DNA of 55,221 nucleotides from the NCBI RefSeq assembly GCF_026125785.1, contig NZ_JAHCKL010000027.1, forward strand, positions 1 to 55,221. Direction: 5' to 3'. Each line of letters opens with the position of its first letter. The first letter of the stretch is position 1. The stretch comes from Hydrogenophaga sp. GTDB taxonomy: Bacteria > Pseudomonadota > Gammaproteobacteria > Burkholderiales > Burkholderiaceae_C. Position numbers and translations under genes: made by a program. The notes under the pieces were generated by a model. It saw nothing but the letters and a program-made list of their open reading frames with translations. It had not been told where the DNA came from and did not search any database. Below, one piece after another: positions 16,250-25,301 of this stretch.

Positions 16250-16714
16250 ATGCGCCCTGAGACCACCGCCTACGTGGCCCTGGGGGCCAACCTCGGTCAG
16301 CCGGCGCGGGCGCTGCGCGAGGCCTTCGTGGCCCTGGACCAGGCGCCGGGCCTGCGTCTCGTCCGTGCCTCCAGCCTGTACCGCACCGCGCCGGTGGACG
16401 CGGGCGGACCGGACTACCTCAATGCCGTCGCGAAAGTCGCCACGACCCTGAATGCGCTGGAGCTGCTCGACTGCCTGCAGGCGATAGAACACGGGGCTGG
16501 CCGCGAGCGCCCCTACCACCATGCGCCACGGACGCTCGATCTGGACCTGCTGCTGTATGGCGAGGGCCGCATCGCCTCGCCCCGGCTCGTGGTGCCGCAC
16601 CCCCGCATGGGGCAGCGTGCTTTCGTGCTTGTGCCGCTGGCGGAGATCGCGCCAGAGTGGGTCGCGCCCGCCCAGTTGCAGGCCGTGGCAGACCAGCGGG
16701 TCGCGCGGTTCTAG
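16250..16714 (+). CDS. folK: 6-hydroxymethyl-dihydropterin pyrophosphokinase (HPPK)
   Basis: FolK transfers pyrophosphate from ATP to 6-hydroxymethyl-7,8-dihydropterin in folate synthesis. It has 154 residues. The N-terminal AYVALGANLGQP, middle LYRTAPVDAGGPDYLNAV, ERPYHHAPRTLDLDLLLYG (catalytic RTLDLDL) and VVPHPRMGQRAFVL (HPRM) are all diagnostic. It is 24 bp downstream of pcnB in the same direction, a common association. It converges on pdxH with only 12 bp between stop codons and no visible hairpin. Confidence 0.95.
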   Translation: MRPETTAYVALGANLGQPARALREAFVALDQAPGLRLVRASSLYRTAPVDAGGPDYLNAVAKVATTLNALELLDCLQAIEHGAGRERPYHHAPRTLDLDLLLYGEGRIASPRLVVPHPRMGQRAFVLVPLAEIAPEWVAPAQLQAVADQRVARF

Positions 16715-16726
16715 GGTGAACAGATC

Positions 16727-17362
16727 CTAGGGGGCCAGTCGCTCGCGCAGCCAGCTTCCATCGGGCTGCGCGGCGTAGCGCAGGCGGTCGTGCAGGCGGC
16801 TCTTGCGGCCTTGCCAGAACTGCCAGGTGTCGGGCTTGAGCCGGTAGCCTCCCCAGTGCGGTGGGCGCGGCGGCTTGAGCAGGAACTGCGCGCCGTACTT
16901 CGCGGCATTGGCCACGAGCACCGCACGGCTGTCGATCACCTCGCTCTGCGGGCTGGCCCAGGCGCCGATGCGGCTGTCCAGCGGGCGGCTGTGGAAGTAC
17001 GCATCGCTCTCCTGCTCGCTGACCTTTTCCACCACGCCCTCGATGCGCACCACGCGCTCGAGTTCGACCCAATGGAATTGCAGCGCCGCGAATGGGTTGC
17101 CCGCCAGCTCGCGGCCCTTGCGGCTCTGGTAGTTGGTGTACCAGACGACGCCGCGCTCGTCGTAGCCCTTGATCAGCACCACGCGCGTGCTGGGCCGCAG
17201 GTCCGGACCCACGGTGGCCAGGGTCATGGCGTTGGGTTCGGGCACTTCGCCACGGATGGCTTCCTGCAGCCATTGGTCGAATTGCTGGAGCGGGTCCGCA
17301 TGCGAGGCCGTCTCGCTGAGTTCGGCCTTTTCGTAGCTCTTGCGCAGGTCGGCGATGTTCAT
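16727..17362 (-). CDS. pdxH: Pyridoxamine 5'-phosphate oxidase
   Basis: PdxH is an FMN enzyme that oxidises pyridoxine or pyridoxamine 5'-phosphate to PLP. It has 211 residues, normal length. Visible motifs are [11 protein letters not shown] at the N-terminus, [10 protein letters not shown] and [22 protein letters not shown] (FMN/substrate region), [21 protein letters not shown], and the C-terminal SWLRERLAP. It is monocistronic, with a ChaC-like gene upstream in the same direction and 30 bp between them, so the two may be co-transcribed. Confidence 0.95.
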   Translation of the reverse strand: MNIADLRKSYEKAELSETASHADPLQQFDQWLQEAIRGEVPEPNAMTLATVGPDLRPSTRVVLIKGYDERGVVWYTNYQSRKGRELAGNPFAALQFHWVELERVVRIEGVVEKVSEQESDAYFHSRPLDSRIGAWASPQSEVIDSRAVLVANAAKYGAQFLLKPPRPPHWGGYRLKPDTWQFWQGRKSRLHDRLRYAAQPDGSWLRERLAP

Positions 17363-17392
17363 GGAGGCAGTATAGGCAGGCGGGTGCGGTGC

Positions 17393-18034
17393 TCAGGCCG
17401 CGGGTGGCACCGAGGGCTCTTGCGCCAGGCGAAGCAGGCGTTCCAGGGCACGGTCGTGGATGCCGTGGTGCAGCAGCCCCTCGAAGGTTTTGCGCGCGTA
17501 GTCCAGCGTGGTGCCGTAGCGGCCGCAGGAGCGCGCGAAGATCTCGCGGTAGCGCTCGTCGCTCAGCGTGCCGGTGTGGCTGGGGCTGCGCCGGGAAAGG
17601 GTGAAGGCCAGTGCGCTGACCGGGCCCTGGTCGGTCTGGCATGTGAGCCACCGGGGGTCGTACACCGGATTGGGCATCTCACGCGCCCACAGCAGGGGCA
17701 TGATGTGCTCCACCTGTTCGTGCGGCACACGCAGCGCCAGACCGGTGCAACTGCCGCCGGCCATGAGCGCGAAAACCAGGCCCGGGCACTCGGGCGTGCC
17801 ACGGTTGACGCGGCTCCACATCTGCAGGCAGCGGTGGTAACCATGCACCCGCGCCGGCCGTTGCTCGGCGGCCTCGAACTCGGGGCGCCAGACCAGCGAG
17901 GCGTAGGCAAAGACCCAGAGATCGGGGCGCGGTCCTTGCGCACGCCATTGCGCCAGGGTGTGGGCCATCATGCGCGCGCCATCGCGTTGCGCGGGGTCGG
18001 TGGGCCAGGCCAGGGAAGGTACGCAGGGGGGCAT
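17393..18034 (-). CDS. ChaC-like gamma-glutamylcyclotransferase
   Basis: This 213-residue protein carries the ChaC/GGCT-like signature VFAYASLVWRPEF (about residues 40-52; the family norm is GYGSLIW), followed by RPARVHGYHRCLQMWS and RGTPECPGLVFALMAGGSCTGLALRV. Family enzymes cleave glutathione or gamma-glutamyl peptides to 5-oxoproline. The start at 18034 gives a short N-terminal extension; a downstream ATG pair (MMAHTL) is an alternative. It is divergent from the OmpA-like gene. The specific substrate is inferred only from the family. Confidence 0.85.
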   Translation of the reverse strand: MPPCVPSLAWPTDPAQRDGARMMAHTLAQWRAQGPRPDLWVFAYASLVWRPEFEAAEQRPARVHGYHRCLQMWSRVNRGTPECPGLVFALMAGGSCTGLALRVPHEQVEHIMPLLWAREMPNPVYDPRWLTCQTDQGPVSALAFTLSRRSPSHTGTLSDERYREIFARSCGRYGTTLDYARKTFEGLLHHGIHDRALERLLRLAQEPSVPPAA

Positions 18035-18086
18035 TTACAATCCGGAGCGAATTTCCTTCTCATTATTCTTCACGGAGTGTTGCCTC

Positions 18087-18605
18087 ATGTCCTCTCAGGA
18101 TGACGAACCCGAGTTCCGCGTTGCGGCCTTTGTACTGATTGCCGCGGTGATATTGGCCGTGGGCCTGGCGCTGGGGGTGGGCATCCACAAGTCGCGCAGC
18201 GGTGCCGCTGCCGCCTCCGGGGCGCCCACGGCCACGGCCGTCGTCAGCACCACCACTACGGTGCTGGGTGCGGACGATGCCAGCGTGGTGGTGGAGAACG
18301 GCGTGGTGAGGTTCTATTTCGCCACCGGCAAGTCCGACCTGGCTTCCGGCGCGCTCGATGCATTGGCCGATGCCATCAAGGCGGCGCAGGGCGGCAAGAA
18401 GCTGGTGATCTCCGGCTTCCACGACGCCACCGGTGATCCGGCTTTCAACGCCGAACTGGCCAAACAGCGCGCTTTTGTGGTGCGTGACGCGCTGGTGGGC
18501 GCGGGCGTGGCCGAAGCCGTGCTGGAACTCAGGAAGCCCGAGCAGACCACTGGCAGCGGCAACAACGCCGAAGCGCGTCGCGTGGAAGTGGTCATCGCGC
18601 CCTGA
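18087..18605 (+). CDS. OmpA-family membrane-anchored protein
   Basis: This 172-residue protein has one N-terminal membrane anchor (about 12-32, VAAFVLIAAVILAVGLALGV), a low-complexity Ala/Thr/Val linker, and a C-terminal OmpA-like domain (about 75-172). The peptidoglycan-contact residues expected in OmpA domains appear as the Asp in SGFHDATGD and the Arg pair in NAEARRVEV. It probably tethers the inner membrane to the cell wall. A clear SD (CGGAG) precedes the ATG at 18087. It converges on the Mrp operon, 15 bp away. Confidence 0.85.
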   Translation: MSSQDDEPEFRVAAFVLIAAVILAVGLALGVGIHKSRSGAAAASGAPTATAVVSTTTTVLGADDASVVVENGVVRFYFATGKSDLASGALDALADAIKAAQGGKKLVISGFHDATGDPAFNAELAKQRAFVVRDALVGAGVAEAVLELRKPEQTTGSGNNAEARRVEVVIAP

Positions 18606-18620
18606 GCGCGCGACGACCGT

Positions 18621-19022
18621 TCACTCACCCTGAGGCTGCCCGCCTTCGGCGGCCCGGGGTGGTTCCACCACTTCGTGGATCAGCGATGGCGGTATGTCGT
18701 TTCCGCCATCGCCAGCGATGCGGCGCCGGAACAGCTCGGTGCGCGCCAGCAGGATGGTGGTGACAGGCACCGTCAGCGAGAGAAAGATGATGATCAGCCA
18801 CGCGTGCAGCGTGAGCTTTTCGTCCTGTGCCGAGAAGAAAATGATGCTGGCCAGCGTCACGCACCAGGCGGAGAAGCTGAAGGCCAGGGCGGGCGGATGC
18901 ATGCGCTGAAAGAAGGTCTTGAAGCGCACCACGCCCACGGCCGCCGCCAGTGTGAAGACGCCGCTGAGCACCAGCAGCACGGCCACCGGCCATTCCACCC
19001 AGGCAGAGATGTCGACATTCAT
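18621..19022 (-). CDS. mnhG: Mrp-type cation/proton antiporter subunit G
   Basis: This is a 133-residue, three-helix membrane protein with the subunit G pattern: WPVAVLLVLSGVFTLAAAVGVVRF at the N-terminus, then the conserved RMHPPALAFSFSAWCVTLA and LIIIFLSLTVPVTTILLA. It forms part of the multi-subunit Na+ (or K+)/H+ antiporter of the inner membrane. It has a charged, proline-containing C-terminal tail not expected to be in the membrane. It is the last gene of a six-gene minus-strand operon and overlaps subunit F by 4 bp. Confidence 0.92.
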   Translation of the reverse strand: MNVDISAWVEWPVAVLLVLSGVFTLAAAVGVVRFKTFFQRMHPPALAFSFSAWCVTLASIIFFSAQDEKLTLHAWLIIIFLSLTVPVTTILLARTELFRRRIAGDGGNDIPPSLIHEVVEPPRAAEGGQPQGE

Positions 19023-19297
19023 TCGATCACCTCGCCGCGCAGGAGGAACTTGGCCATGGCCGCCGAACTCACGAAGCCGAAGATGGCGATCAGCAGCGCG
19101 GCCTCGAAGTACACGGCGCTGCGGTACCGGATGGCCAGCACCATGAGCATGAGCATCACGATGGTGGCGATGAGGTCCATGGCCAGCACGCGGTCCTGGG
19201 CCGAGGGGCCGCGAAAGAGGCGCAGCAGCGACAGCAGCATGCCCAGCGCGTAGCAGGCCAGCGCGAAGACGATGGCAGCGAAGAGGACGATGCTCAT
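19019..19297 (-). CDS. mnhF: Mrp-type antiporter subunit F
   Basis: This 92-residue protein has three hydrophobic segments and the conserved GPSAQDRVLAMDLIAT motif (about residues 30-45) that marks subunit F (MrpF/MnhF/PhaF). It has been implicated in solute efflux as well as antiport in other Mrp systems. It overlaps subunits E and G by 4 bp on each side, so translation is coupled. Confidence 0.92.
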   Translation of the reverse strand: MSIVLFAAIVFALACYALGMLLSLLRLFRGPSAQDRVLAMDLIATIVMLMLMVLAIRYRSAVYFEAALLIAIFGFVSSAAMAKFLLRGEVIE

Positions 19298-19782
19298 TCG
19301 AAGATCTCCATCAGGGGTTGTTCATAGCGGCGCTTGATCAGGTCGATCTCGGCCTGGGCGTCTTCCATGTCGAACATGTGGACCAGCAGCGCGCTGCGGT
19401 CCAGGGCCAGCTCGGACCAGATGGTGCCGGGGATCACGCACATGATGGCCGCCAGCACGGCCAGGCCGTTGGGGTCTCGCATGTCCAGCGGAACGACCAC
19501 GAAACCGCCCTTGGGCACGCGCTCGGCGCTGGCGAGCGTGCCGCGCAGCACACGCCAGTTCCAGGCGATGACGTCGGCGCCGACCTGGAAGAACAGGCGC
19601 AGCGCCACCAATGGGTGGCTGAAACGCACGGGCGTGGGCCGCAGGGTGTGCGTGAGGTAGGGCACCAGCCAGCCCAGCAGCAGGCCCATGAGCCACTGGC
19701 CCAGGCTGAAGCCGTTGAGCAGCAGCCACAGGCCAACCAGCGCCAGCGACAGCAGCGGAGCGGGAAAGAGCGCGCGCATCAC
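19294..19782 (-). CDS. mnhE: Mrp-type antiporter subunit E
   Basis: This 162-residue protein has two N-terminal membrane helices (LLSLALVGLWLLLNGFSLGQ, LMGLLLGWLVPYLT) and a cytosolic C-terminal domain with the conserved IMCVIPGTIWSEL and VHMFD region. That is the usual subunit E architecture, a small component of the complex with no catalytic role known. It is coupled by 4-bp overlaps to subunits D and F. Confidence 0.92.
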   Translation of the reverse strand: MMRALFPAPLLSLALVGLWLLLNGFSLGQWLMGLLLGWLVPYLTHTLRPTPVRFSHPLVALRLFFQVGADVIAWNWRVLRGTLASAERVPKGGFVVVPLDMRDPNGLAVLAAIMCVIPGTIWSELALDRSALLVHMFDMEDAQAEIDLIKRRYEQPLMEIFE

Positions 19783-21482
19783 CGTCCCATCCCCGCGGGT
19801 TGTGCGCCCAGGCGCTCGGCATTGGTGGGCGACGGCAGCGGACGGCTGGAGAGCACGGCGTCGATGTAGTGGCGCGGCTCGTACAGGGCGGCGGCCGTGG
19901 CGCTGGTGTAGCGCAGCACCGCTTCAGCACGCACCGTGAAGAGCACGCAGACGGCCACCAGGAGGGCGATGGGCAGGTACTCGATGACGCGCAGCATCGG
20001 TGCGGGCCGGTCCACTGGCGCCCAGAAGAAGCGGATGCCGGCGCGCGAGAGGGCCAGCAGCGCAAACAGGCCGGAGACGATCACGCAGGCCATCAGCACC
20101 CAGCTCACCATGGCCACTGGCCCCGCGGCCGGTTGCAGCAGGGTGGAGAGCATGGCGAACTTGCCGATGAAGCCCGAGAACGGCGGCAGGCCGGCAAGCA
20201 GCAGCGTGCAGGCGATGAAGGCCAGTCCCAGCAGCGCGGTGGACGCTGGTATGGCCCGGCCAATCAGGGGCTCCTCGTCTTCGTCCAGGTTGGCGCCGGC
20301 GTGCAGTTCGAGGTCCGCGAGCGAGAAGGGCAGATGGTCTTCTTCGTCTTCCGGCGCGCGCCGTGCATTCGGATCGTCCTGGCGGGAGCGGTCCATGAGC
20401 TCGGTCAGCAGGAAGAAGGCGGCCACCGCAAAGGTGGAGACCGGCAGGTAGTACAGCGCGCCGGCGGTGACCTCCGGGCGCGCCAGACCCAGCACGGCCA
20501 TCAGCGTGCCCGAGGATATGAGCACGGCGAACCCGGCCATTCGCGCCGGGCGTTGCGCGCTCAGGATGCCGATGGCACCGAACACCAGTGTGGCCAGGCC
20601 ACCCCACAGCAGCCAGTTGCTGCCAAAGCCGGCGGAATCGCCGGCCTGGGTCGAAAAGAGCAGGGTGGACAGCCGCAGCAGCACATAGATGCCGACCTTG
20701 GTCAGCAGCGCGAACACCGCGCCCGAGGGCGCACTGGCGCTGGCATAGGCAGGCACCAGCCAGAAGTTCAGCGGCCACATGGCGGCTTTGGCGAGGAAGG
20801 CCACCGCCAGGATGGCGCAGCCCGCGTGCAGCAGCGCGCGGTCCTGCGGCGCCACGGTGGGAATGCGGGCGGCCAGGTCGGCCATGTTGAGCGTGCCGGT
20901 CACGCCGTAGATCAGCGCCGCGCCGACCAGGAACAGCGAGGAGGCCGCGAGGTTGATGGTGATGTAGTGCAGCCCGGCCTTCACGCGTGCCGGACCGGAG
21001 CCGTGCAGCAGCAGGCCGTAGGATGCGGCCAGCATCACCTCGAAAAACACGAAGAGGTTGAACAGGTCGCCGGTGAGGAAGGCGCCGTTGAGTCCCATGA
21101 TCTGGATCTGGAATAGCGGGTGGAAATGGGCGCCCGCCTTGTGCCACCGCGCCAGTGCGAACAGCAGCGCCATCAGGGCCACCAGCGCGGCCATCACCAG
21201 CATGAGCGCGGAAAGGCGATCGAGCACCAGCACGATGCCAAAGGGCATGTCCCAGTTCGAGGGCAGGTAGACGCCGTAGGCGCTGGGCTGGTTGCCACTC
21301 TTGGCCCACACCAGCAGCAGCACGGCGACCACCAGGTTGGCCGCCGTGGAAGCCAGGCTCAGCGTGGCCTTGGTGCGGTGCAGGCGTTCGCTCACGACCA
21401 TGAGCACGCAGGCTGTCAGCAGCGGCAGCAGGATGGGTGCCACCATCAGGTGGGGCATGAGCATCTGGGCGAGATCGCTCAT
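19779..21482 (-). CDS. mnhD: Mrp-type antiporter subunit D, with an acidic insertion
   Basis: This is a 567-residue membrane protein related to complex I subunits NuoN/NuoM. The proton-channel helices are seen in LFVFFEVMLAASYGLLLHG (with the key Glu) and FLAKAAMWPLNFWLVPAYA (key Lys). It is longer than the usual roughly 500 residues. Between two helices, at about residues 362-408, is a hydrophilic and strongly acidic stretch (DDPNARRAPEDEEDHLPF, then LDEDEEPLIGRA) that I take to be a cytosolic or periplasmic loop expansion. It overlaps subunits C and E by 4 bp. Confidence 0.93.
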   Translation of the reverse strand: MSDLAQMLMPHLMVAPILLPLLTACVLMVVSERLHRTKATLSLASTAANLVVAVLLLVWAKSGNQPSAYGVYLPSNWDMPFGIVLVLDRLSALMLVMAALVALMALLFALARWHKAGAHFHPLFQIQIMGLNGAFLTGDLFNLFVFFEVMLAASYGLLLHGSGPARVKAGLHYITINLAASSLFLVGAALIYGVTGTLNMADLAARIPTVAPQDRALLHAGCAILAVAFLAKAAMWPLNFWLVPAYASASAPSGAVFALLTKVGIYVLLRLSTLLFSTQAGDSAGFGSNWLLWGGLATLVFGAIGILSAQRPARMAGFAVLISSGTLMAVLGLARPEVTAGALYYLPVSTFAVAAFFLLTELMDRSRQDDPNARRAPEDEEDHLPFSLADLELHAGANLDEDEEPLIGRAIPASTALLGLAFIACTLLLAGLPPFSGFIGKFAMLSTLLQPAAGPVAMVSWVLMACVIVSGLFALLALSRAGIRFFWAPVDRPAPMLRVIEYLPIALLVAVCVLFTVRAEAVLRYTSATAAALYEPRHYIDAVLSSRPLPSPTNAERLGAQPAGMGR

Positions 21483-21823
21483 TCGCCGTCCTCCCGGCCA
21501 TCCACATGGTCATTGCCGAAGAAGCCGCGCTGCGCGAGCATCACCACGAGGAACAGCGCCGTCATGGCGAAGCCGATCACGATGGCCGTGAGCACCAGGG
21601 CCTGGGGCAGGGGGTCGGTGTAGTAGGACAGCGTGGTGGGCACGCCGGGCAGCAGCACCGGTTCGCTGTCCACGGCCAGGCGGCCCATGCTGAAGATGAA
21701 CAGGTTGACGCCATAGCCCAGCAGCGCCAGGCCCATGATCACCTGGTAGGTCCGCGGACGCAGCATCAGCCAGACGCCGCAGGTGGTGAGCACGCCAATC
21801 GCAATGGCCAGAACGAGTTCCAT
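21479..21823 (-). CDS. mnhC: Mrp-type antiporter subunit C
   Basis: This is a 114-residue protein with three helices, a homologue of NuoK. Conserved features are the N-terminal LAIAIGVLTTCGVWLMLRP, LLGYGVNLFIF (NuoK-like) and DPLPQALVLTAIVIGFAMTALFLVV. It overlaps subunit D by 4 bp, and its start shares one base with the stop of the AB fusion gene. Confidence 0.94.
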   Translation of the reverse strand: MELVLAIAIGVLTTCGVWLMLRPRTYQVIMGLALLGYGVNLFIFSMGRLAVDSEPVLLPGVPTTLSYYTDPLPQALVLTAIVIGFAMTALFLVVMLAQRGFFGNDHVDGREDGE

Positions 21824-24786
21824 CAGGTGCCTCCCCGCACGGGTTCTTCGGTTTCTCGTGCTTCACTGCTGGCGCGGCGGTGGCCGCGCACCGACTGGTG
21901 GCCCAGCGCGGTGAGGATCAGCAGGGTTGCGCCCACCACCAGGGTGAACACGCCGATGTCGTAAAACAGCGCGCTGGCCACGTGCAGGTCGCCGAGTACG
22001 GGCAGGTGCAGGTGGGCGGTGTGGGTGGTGAGGAAGGGGTAGCCGAAGACGAAGGAGCCCAGGCCGGTGGCGGTGGCGATCAGCAGGCCTGCCGAGATCC
22101 AGCGCACCGGCAGCAGCCGCATGTTGGCTTCCACCCACTGCGTGCCCGAGACGATGTACTGCAGGATGAAGGCGGTGGAGAGCACCAGGCCGGCGACGAA
22201 GCCACCGCCGGGTTCGTTGTGGCCGCGCATGAACAGGTAGACGCCGATGACGGCCGCGATCGGCAGCACCAGCCGCACCAGCACGGCTGGCACCAGCAGG
22301 TAGCCGCGCGCGGTGTCGGTTGCGGTCTGCGCGTTCACCAGGTCCGTGGCCAGGTCGGCCGGCAGCGCGCGCTGCTGCGAGGGCAGGTCCATGCTCTCCG
22401 GCGCGGGGCGGAAGCGTCGCAGCAGCGCATACACGGTGAGCGCGACGATGCCCAGCACCGTGATCTCGCCCAGCGTGTCGAAACCGCGGAAGTCCACCAG
22501 CATGACGTTGACCACGTTGGTGCCGCCACCCTCGGGCAAGGCCCGTTCCAGGAAGAAGGGCGAAATGCTCTGCGGAAAGCTGCGCGTCATCATGGCGTAG
22601 GACAGCGCCGCCATGCCGCTGCCGGCGGCCAGCGCGAGCGCCAGGTCGCGCACGCGGCGTATGCGTTTGGCCACGCGTGTGCCCAGTGCCAGGCCGCGGT
22701 CCATGTCTTCGACACGCTTGGGCAGCCAGCGCAGCCCGAGCAGGATCAGAACGGTGGTGACGGCCTCCACCGAGAGCTGGGTGAGCGCCAGGTCAGGCGC
22801 CGAGAACCAGGCGAAGGTGACCACCGTGACCAGACCGGCCACGCTCATGAGGGCGAGCGCGGTGAGGCGGTGGTACTTGGCTTGCCAGGAGGCGCCGATG
22901 GCCGCCCCGATGCCGACCAGCCAGAGCAGCGCGAACATCGGCGAGAACGGCAGCGCCGCACGGTTGCCGCTGTGCAGCCAGACAGGCAGGCTGGCTGCGC
23001 GCAACGCCAGCCAGGCCGCTGCCACCGTGACCAGCATCAGCAGCACCACCTGGGGCTGCAGGCGCCGCGTGCCCAGCAACCGCAGGGCCTTGCGGCTGAG
23101 GGCGGTGAGCAGCGCCAGCAGGCCCTCGAACAGGCGCTTGCCGCTGACCAGACTGAGCACGGGCGTGCGCGCGAGGCGGCCTGCCTCCATGGGGCGGCGC
23201 AGCAACAGGTACAGCGCGATGCCACCTGCCAGCGCGAGCAGGCTCATCCACAGAGGGATGTTGAAGCCGTGCCAGACGGCCAGGTCGAACCTGGGTAGGT
23301 CGCCGCCCACCACCGGCGTGGCCGCCGTGGAGAGGATGGCCTGCACCGACCAGTGCGGCAGCACGCCGACCAGCAGGCAGGCCAGCACCAGCAATTCGAT
23401 CGGCACGCGCATCCAGTGCGGGGGTTCGTGCGGCACGCGTGGCAGGCCATTGCAGGTGTCGGGGCCGAAGAAGACGTCGACCGTGAAGCGCAGCGAGTAG
23501 GCCACGCTGAAGGCCCCGGCGATCACCGCGGCCACGGGCAACAGGCGGTCGAACCAGGGTGCCGCGTTCACGAACACCGCCTCCGAGAAGAACATCTCCT
23601 TGGAGATGAAGCCGTTGAGCAGGGGCACACCCGCCATGGCCGCGCCGGCCACCATGGTCAGCGTGGCGGTGATTGGCATGTAGCGGCGAAGGCCGCTGAG
23701 CCGGCGCATGTCGCGTGTGCCGGTCTCGTGGTCGATGATGCCGACCGCCATGAACAGCGAGGCCTTGAAGGTTGCGTGGTTGATGATGTGAAAGACAGCG
23801 GCCACCGCGGCCAGCGGGCTGTTGAGGCCGAGCAGGGTGGTGATCAGCCCCAGGTGCGAGATGGTGGAGTAGGCCAGCAGGCCCTTGAGGTCGTTCTGGA
23901 AGATCGCCGCGAAGCCGCCGATGAGCAGGGTGAGCAGGCCCGAGGTGGTCACGATCCAGAACCACTCCTCGGAGCCGGCCAGCACCGGCCACAGGCGGGC
24001 CAGCAGGAACACACCGGCCTTCACCATGGTGGCCGAGTGCAGGTAGGCCGAGACCGGCGTCGGCGCCGCCATGGCGTGCGGCAGCCAGAAGTGGAACGGG
24101 AACTGCGCGCTCTTGGTCAGCGCGCCCAGCAGAATCAGCACCAGGGCGGTGACGTACAGCGGATGCGCGCGAACGACCTGGCCGGCTTGCAGAACCACGT
24201 CCAGGTCGTAGCTGCCCACGATGTGGCCCAGCACCAGCACGCCGGCCAGCAGGCACAGGCCCCCGCTGCCTGTCACCGTGAGCGCCATGCGCGCGCCCCG
24301 GCGCGCGTCCTTGCGGTGGTGCCAGTAGCCGATCAACAGAAAAGAGAACAGGCTGGTCAGTTCCCAGAACAGCACCAGCTGGACCAGGTTGCCGGAGAGC
24401 ACCACGCCGCTCATGGAGCCCATGAAGGCCAGCAGCAGCGAGAAGAAGCGCGGCACCGGATCGGCCGGCGACATGTAGTAGCGCGCGTACAGCACCACCA
24501 GCGCACCGATGCCCAGCACCAGCATGGAGAACATCCACGCAAAGCCGTCCATGCGCAGCACGAAGTTCAGCCCCAGGGAAGGCAGCCAGACGATCTCCTG
24601 CCGGATCACTTCGCCCGACGAGACCTCGGGAAACAGCAGAGCCGCCTGTACGGCGCAGAACAGCGCGATGGCGCCCGCCAGCGTGGATTCGGTGTTGCGG
24701 GCGTTGGAGGGAAGCAGGGCCGCGACAAGGCTGCCCGCGAAGGGGAGAAGGATGAGGGTGAGAAGAGGCAGGGACGGCAAGGTCAT
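21823..24786 (-). CDS. mnhA: Mrp-type antiporter fused subunit A-B
   Basis: This is a 987-residue membrane protein. Residues 1 to about 500 are the NuoL-like part with LVLFWELTSLFSFLLIGYWH (key Glu) and LTKSAQFPFHFWLPHAM (key Lys); about 550-800 is the NuoJ-like MrpA C-terminal part; about 820-970 matches subunit B (FMRGHNEPGGGFVAGLVLS). The fusion explains why no separate B gene exists, as in the PhaAB-type (group 2) systems of rhizobia and pseudomonads. It is the first gene of the operon A/B-C-D-E-F-G. No SD is evident; a strong hairpin ends immediately before the ATG. Confidence 0.94.
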   Translation of the reverse strand: MTLPSLPLLTLILLPFAGSLVAALLPSNARNTESTLAGAIALFCAVQAALLFPEVSSGEVIRQEIVWLPSLGLNFVLRMDGFAWMFSMLVLGIGALVVLYARYYMSPADPVPRFFSLLLAFMGSMSGVVLSGNLVQLVLFWELTSLFSFLLIGYWHHRKDARRGARMALTVTGSGGLCLLAGVLVLGHIVGSYDLDVVLQAGQVVRAHPLYVTALVLILLGALTKSAQFPFHFWLPHAMAAPTPVSAYLHSATMVKAGVFLLARLWPVLAGSEEWFWIVTTSGLLTLLIGGFAAIFQNDLKGLLAYSTISHLGLITTLLGLNSPLAAVAAVFHIINHATFKASLFMAVGIIDHETGTRDMRRLSGLRRYMPITATLTMVAGAAMAGVPLLNGFISKEMFFSEAVFVNAAPWFDRLLPVAAVIAGAFSVAYSLRFTVDVFFGPDTCNGLPRVPHEPPHWMRVPIELLVLACLLVGVLPHWSVQAILSTAATPVVGGDLPRFDLAVWHGFNIPLWMSLLALAGGIALYLLLRRPMEAGRLARTPVLSLVSGKRLFEGLLALLTALSRKALRLLGTRRLQPQVVLLMLVTVAAAWLALRAASLPVWLHSGNRAALPFSPMFALLWLVGIGAAIGASWQAKYHRLTALALMSVAGLVTVVTFAWFSAPDLALTQLSVEAVTTVLILLGLRWLPKRVEDMDRGLALGTRVAKRIRRVRDLALALAAGSGMAALSYAMMTRSFPQSISPFFLERALPEGGGTNVVNVMLVDFRGFDTLGEITVLGIVALTVYALLRRFRPAPESMDLPSQQRALPADLATDLVNAQTATDTARGYLLVPAVLVRLVLPIAAVIGVYLFMRGHNEPGGGFVAGLVLSTAFILQYIVSGTQWVEANMRLLPVRWISAGLLIATATGLGSFVFGYPFLTTHTAHLHLPVLGDLHVASALFYDIGVFTLVVGATLLILTALGHQSVRGHRRASSEARETEEPVRGGT

Positions 24787-24822
24787 CGGGGGTCAAGTTT
24801 AAAGGCTGAAAACTGGCCCCCG
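24787..24822. repeat. Imperfect palindrome abutting the mnhA start codon
   Basis: CGGGGGTCAAGTTT and AAAACTGGCCCCCG pair over about 13 bp with one bulge around a 9-nt loop. The palindrome begins one base before the mnhA ATG (complement of 24784-24786) and replaces the expected ribosome-binding site. It could be the end of a lost insertion sequence or miniature element, or a translational control hairpin. The rest of the 99-bp gap to gloA shows nothing else. Confidence 0.5.
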
Positions 24823-24885
24823 GTGACGTGCGCGGCTGCGCGACCCGGGATGAGAAAAGCAGGGCCTCCCAGTGGGCCCGCGGGC

Positions 24886-25296
24886 TCAGCGCAGGCCTGC
24901 GCCGCCAGCGTGCTCCGCGCGCTGGATCAGTTCGATCTTGTAGCCGTCGGGATCGGTCACGAAGGCGATCACCGTGGTGCCGCCCTTGACCGGGCCGGCC
25001 TCGCGCGTCACGTTGCCGCCTGCTGCCCTGATCTTCTCGCAGGCCGCGTAGGCGTCTGGCACGCCCAGCGCGATGTGGCCGTAGGCCGTGCCGAGTTCGT
25101 AGCTCTCGGTGCCCCAGTTGTAGGTGAGCTCGATCTCCGCCTGCGCGGGGTTGCCTTCATAGCCCACGAAGGCCAGCGAGTACTTGTATTCGGGGTTCTC
25201 CGAGGTGCGCAGCAACTGCATGCCCAGGACCTGGGTGTAGAAGTCGATGGAGCGCTGGAGGTTGCCCACGCGCAGCATGGTGTGGAGGATTCGCAT
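24886..25296 (-). CDS. gloA: Lactoylglutathione lyase (glyoxalase I)
   Basis: GloA isomerises the methylglyoxal-glutathione hemithioacetal to S-lactoylglutathione. It has 136 residues in two VOC modules. The metal ligands are visible: His5 in [11 protein letters not shown], Glu in [10 protein letters not shown] (about 56), His in [10 protein letters not shown] (about 74) and Glu in [12 protein letters not shown] (about 122), in the E. coli-like Ni-dependent arrangement. The start lies 5 bp after the thioesterase stop, so the two genes form an operon driven from the MarR-box region. Confidence 0.96.
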   Translation of the reverse strand: MRILHTMLRVGNLQRSIDFYTQVLGMQLLRTSENPEYKYSLAFVGYEGNPAQAEIELTYNWGTESYELGTAYGHIALGVPDAYAACEKIRAAGGNVTREAGPVKGGTTVIAFVTDPDGYKIELIQRAEHAGGAGLR

Positions 25297-25301
25297 GCGG
25301 C

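Noticed and set aside
16033-16266. Frames opposite the 3' end of pcnB
   Set aside because: They arise from the Arg/Lys-rich and acidic tail of PcnB and have no independent start signals.
18606-18620. Terminator between the OmpA-like gene and the Mrp operon
   Set aside because: Only 15 bp separate the convergent stops, and no hairpin with a T-run is visible.
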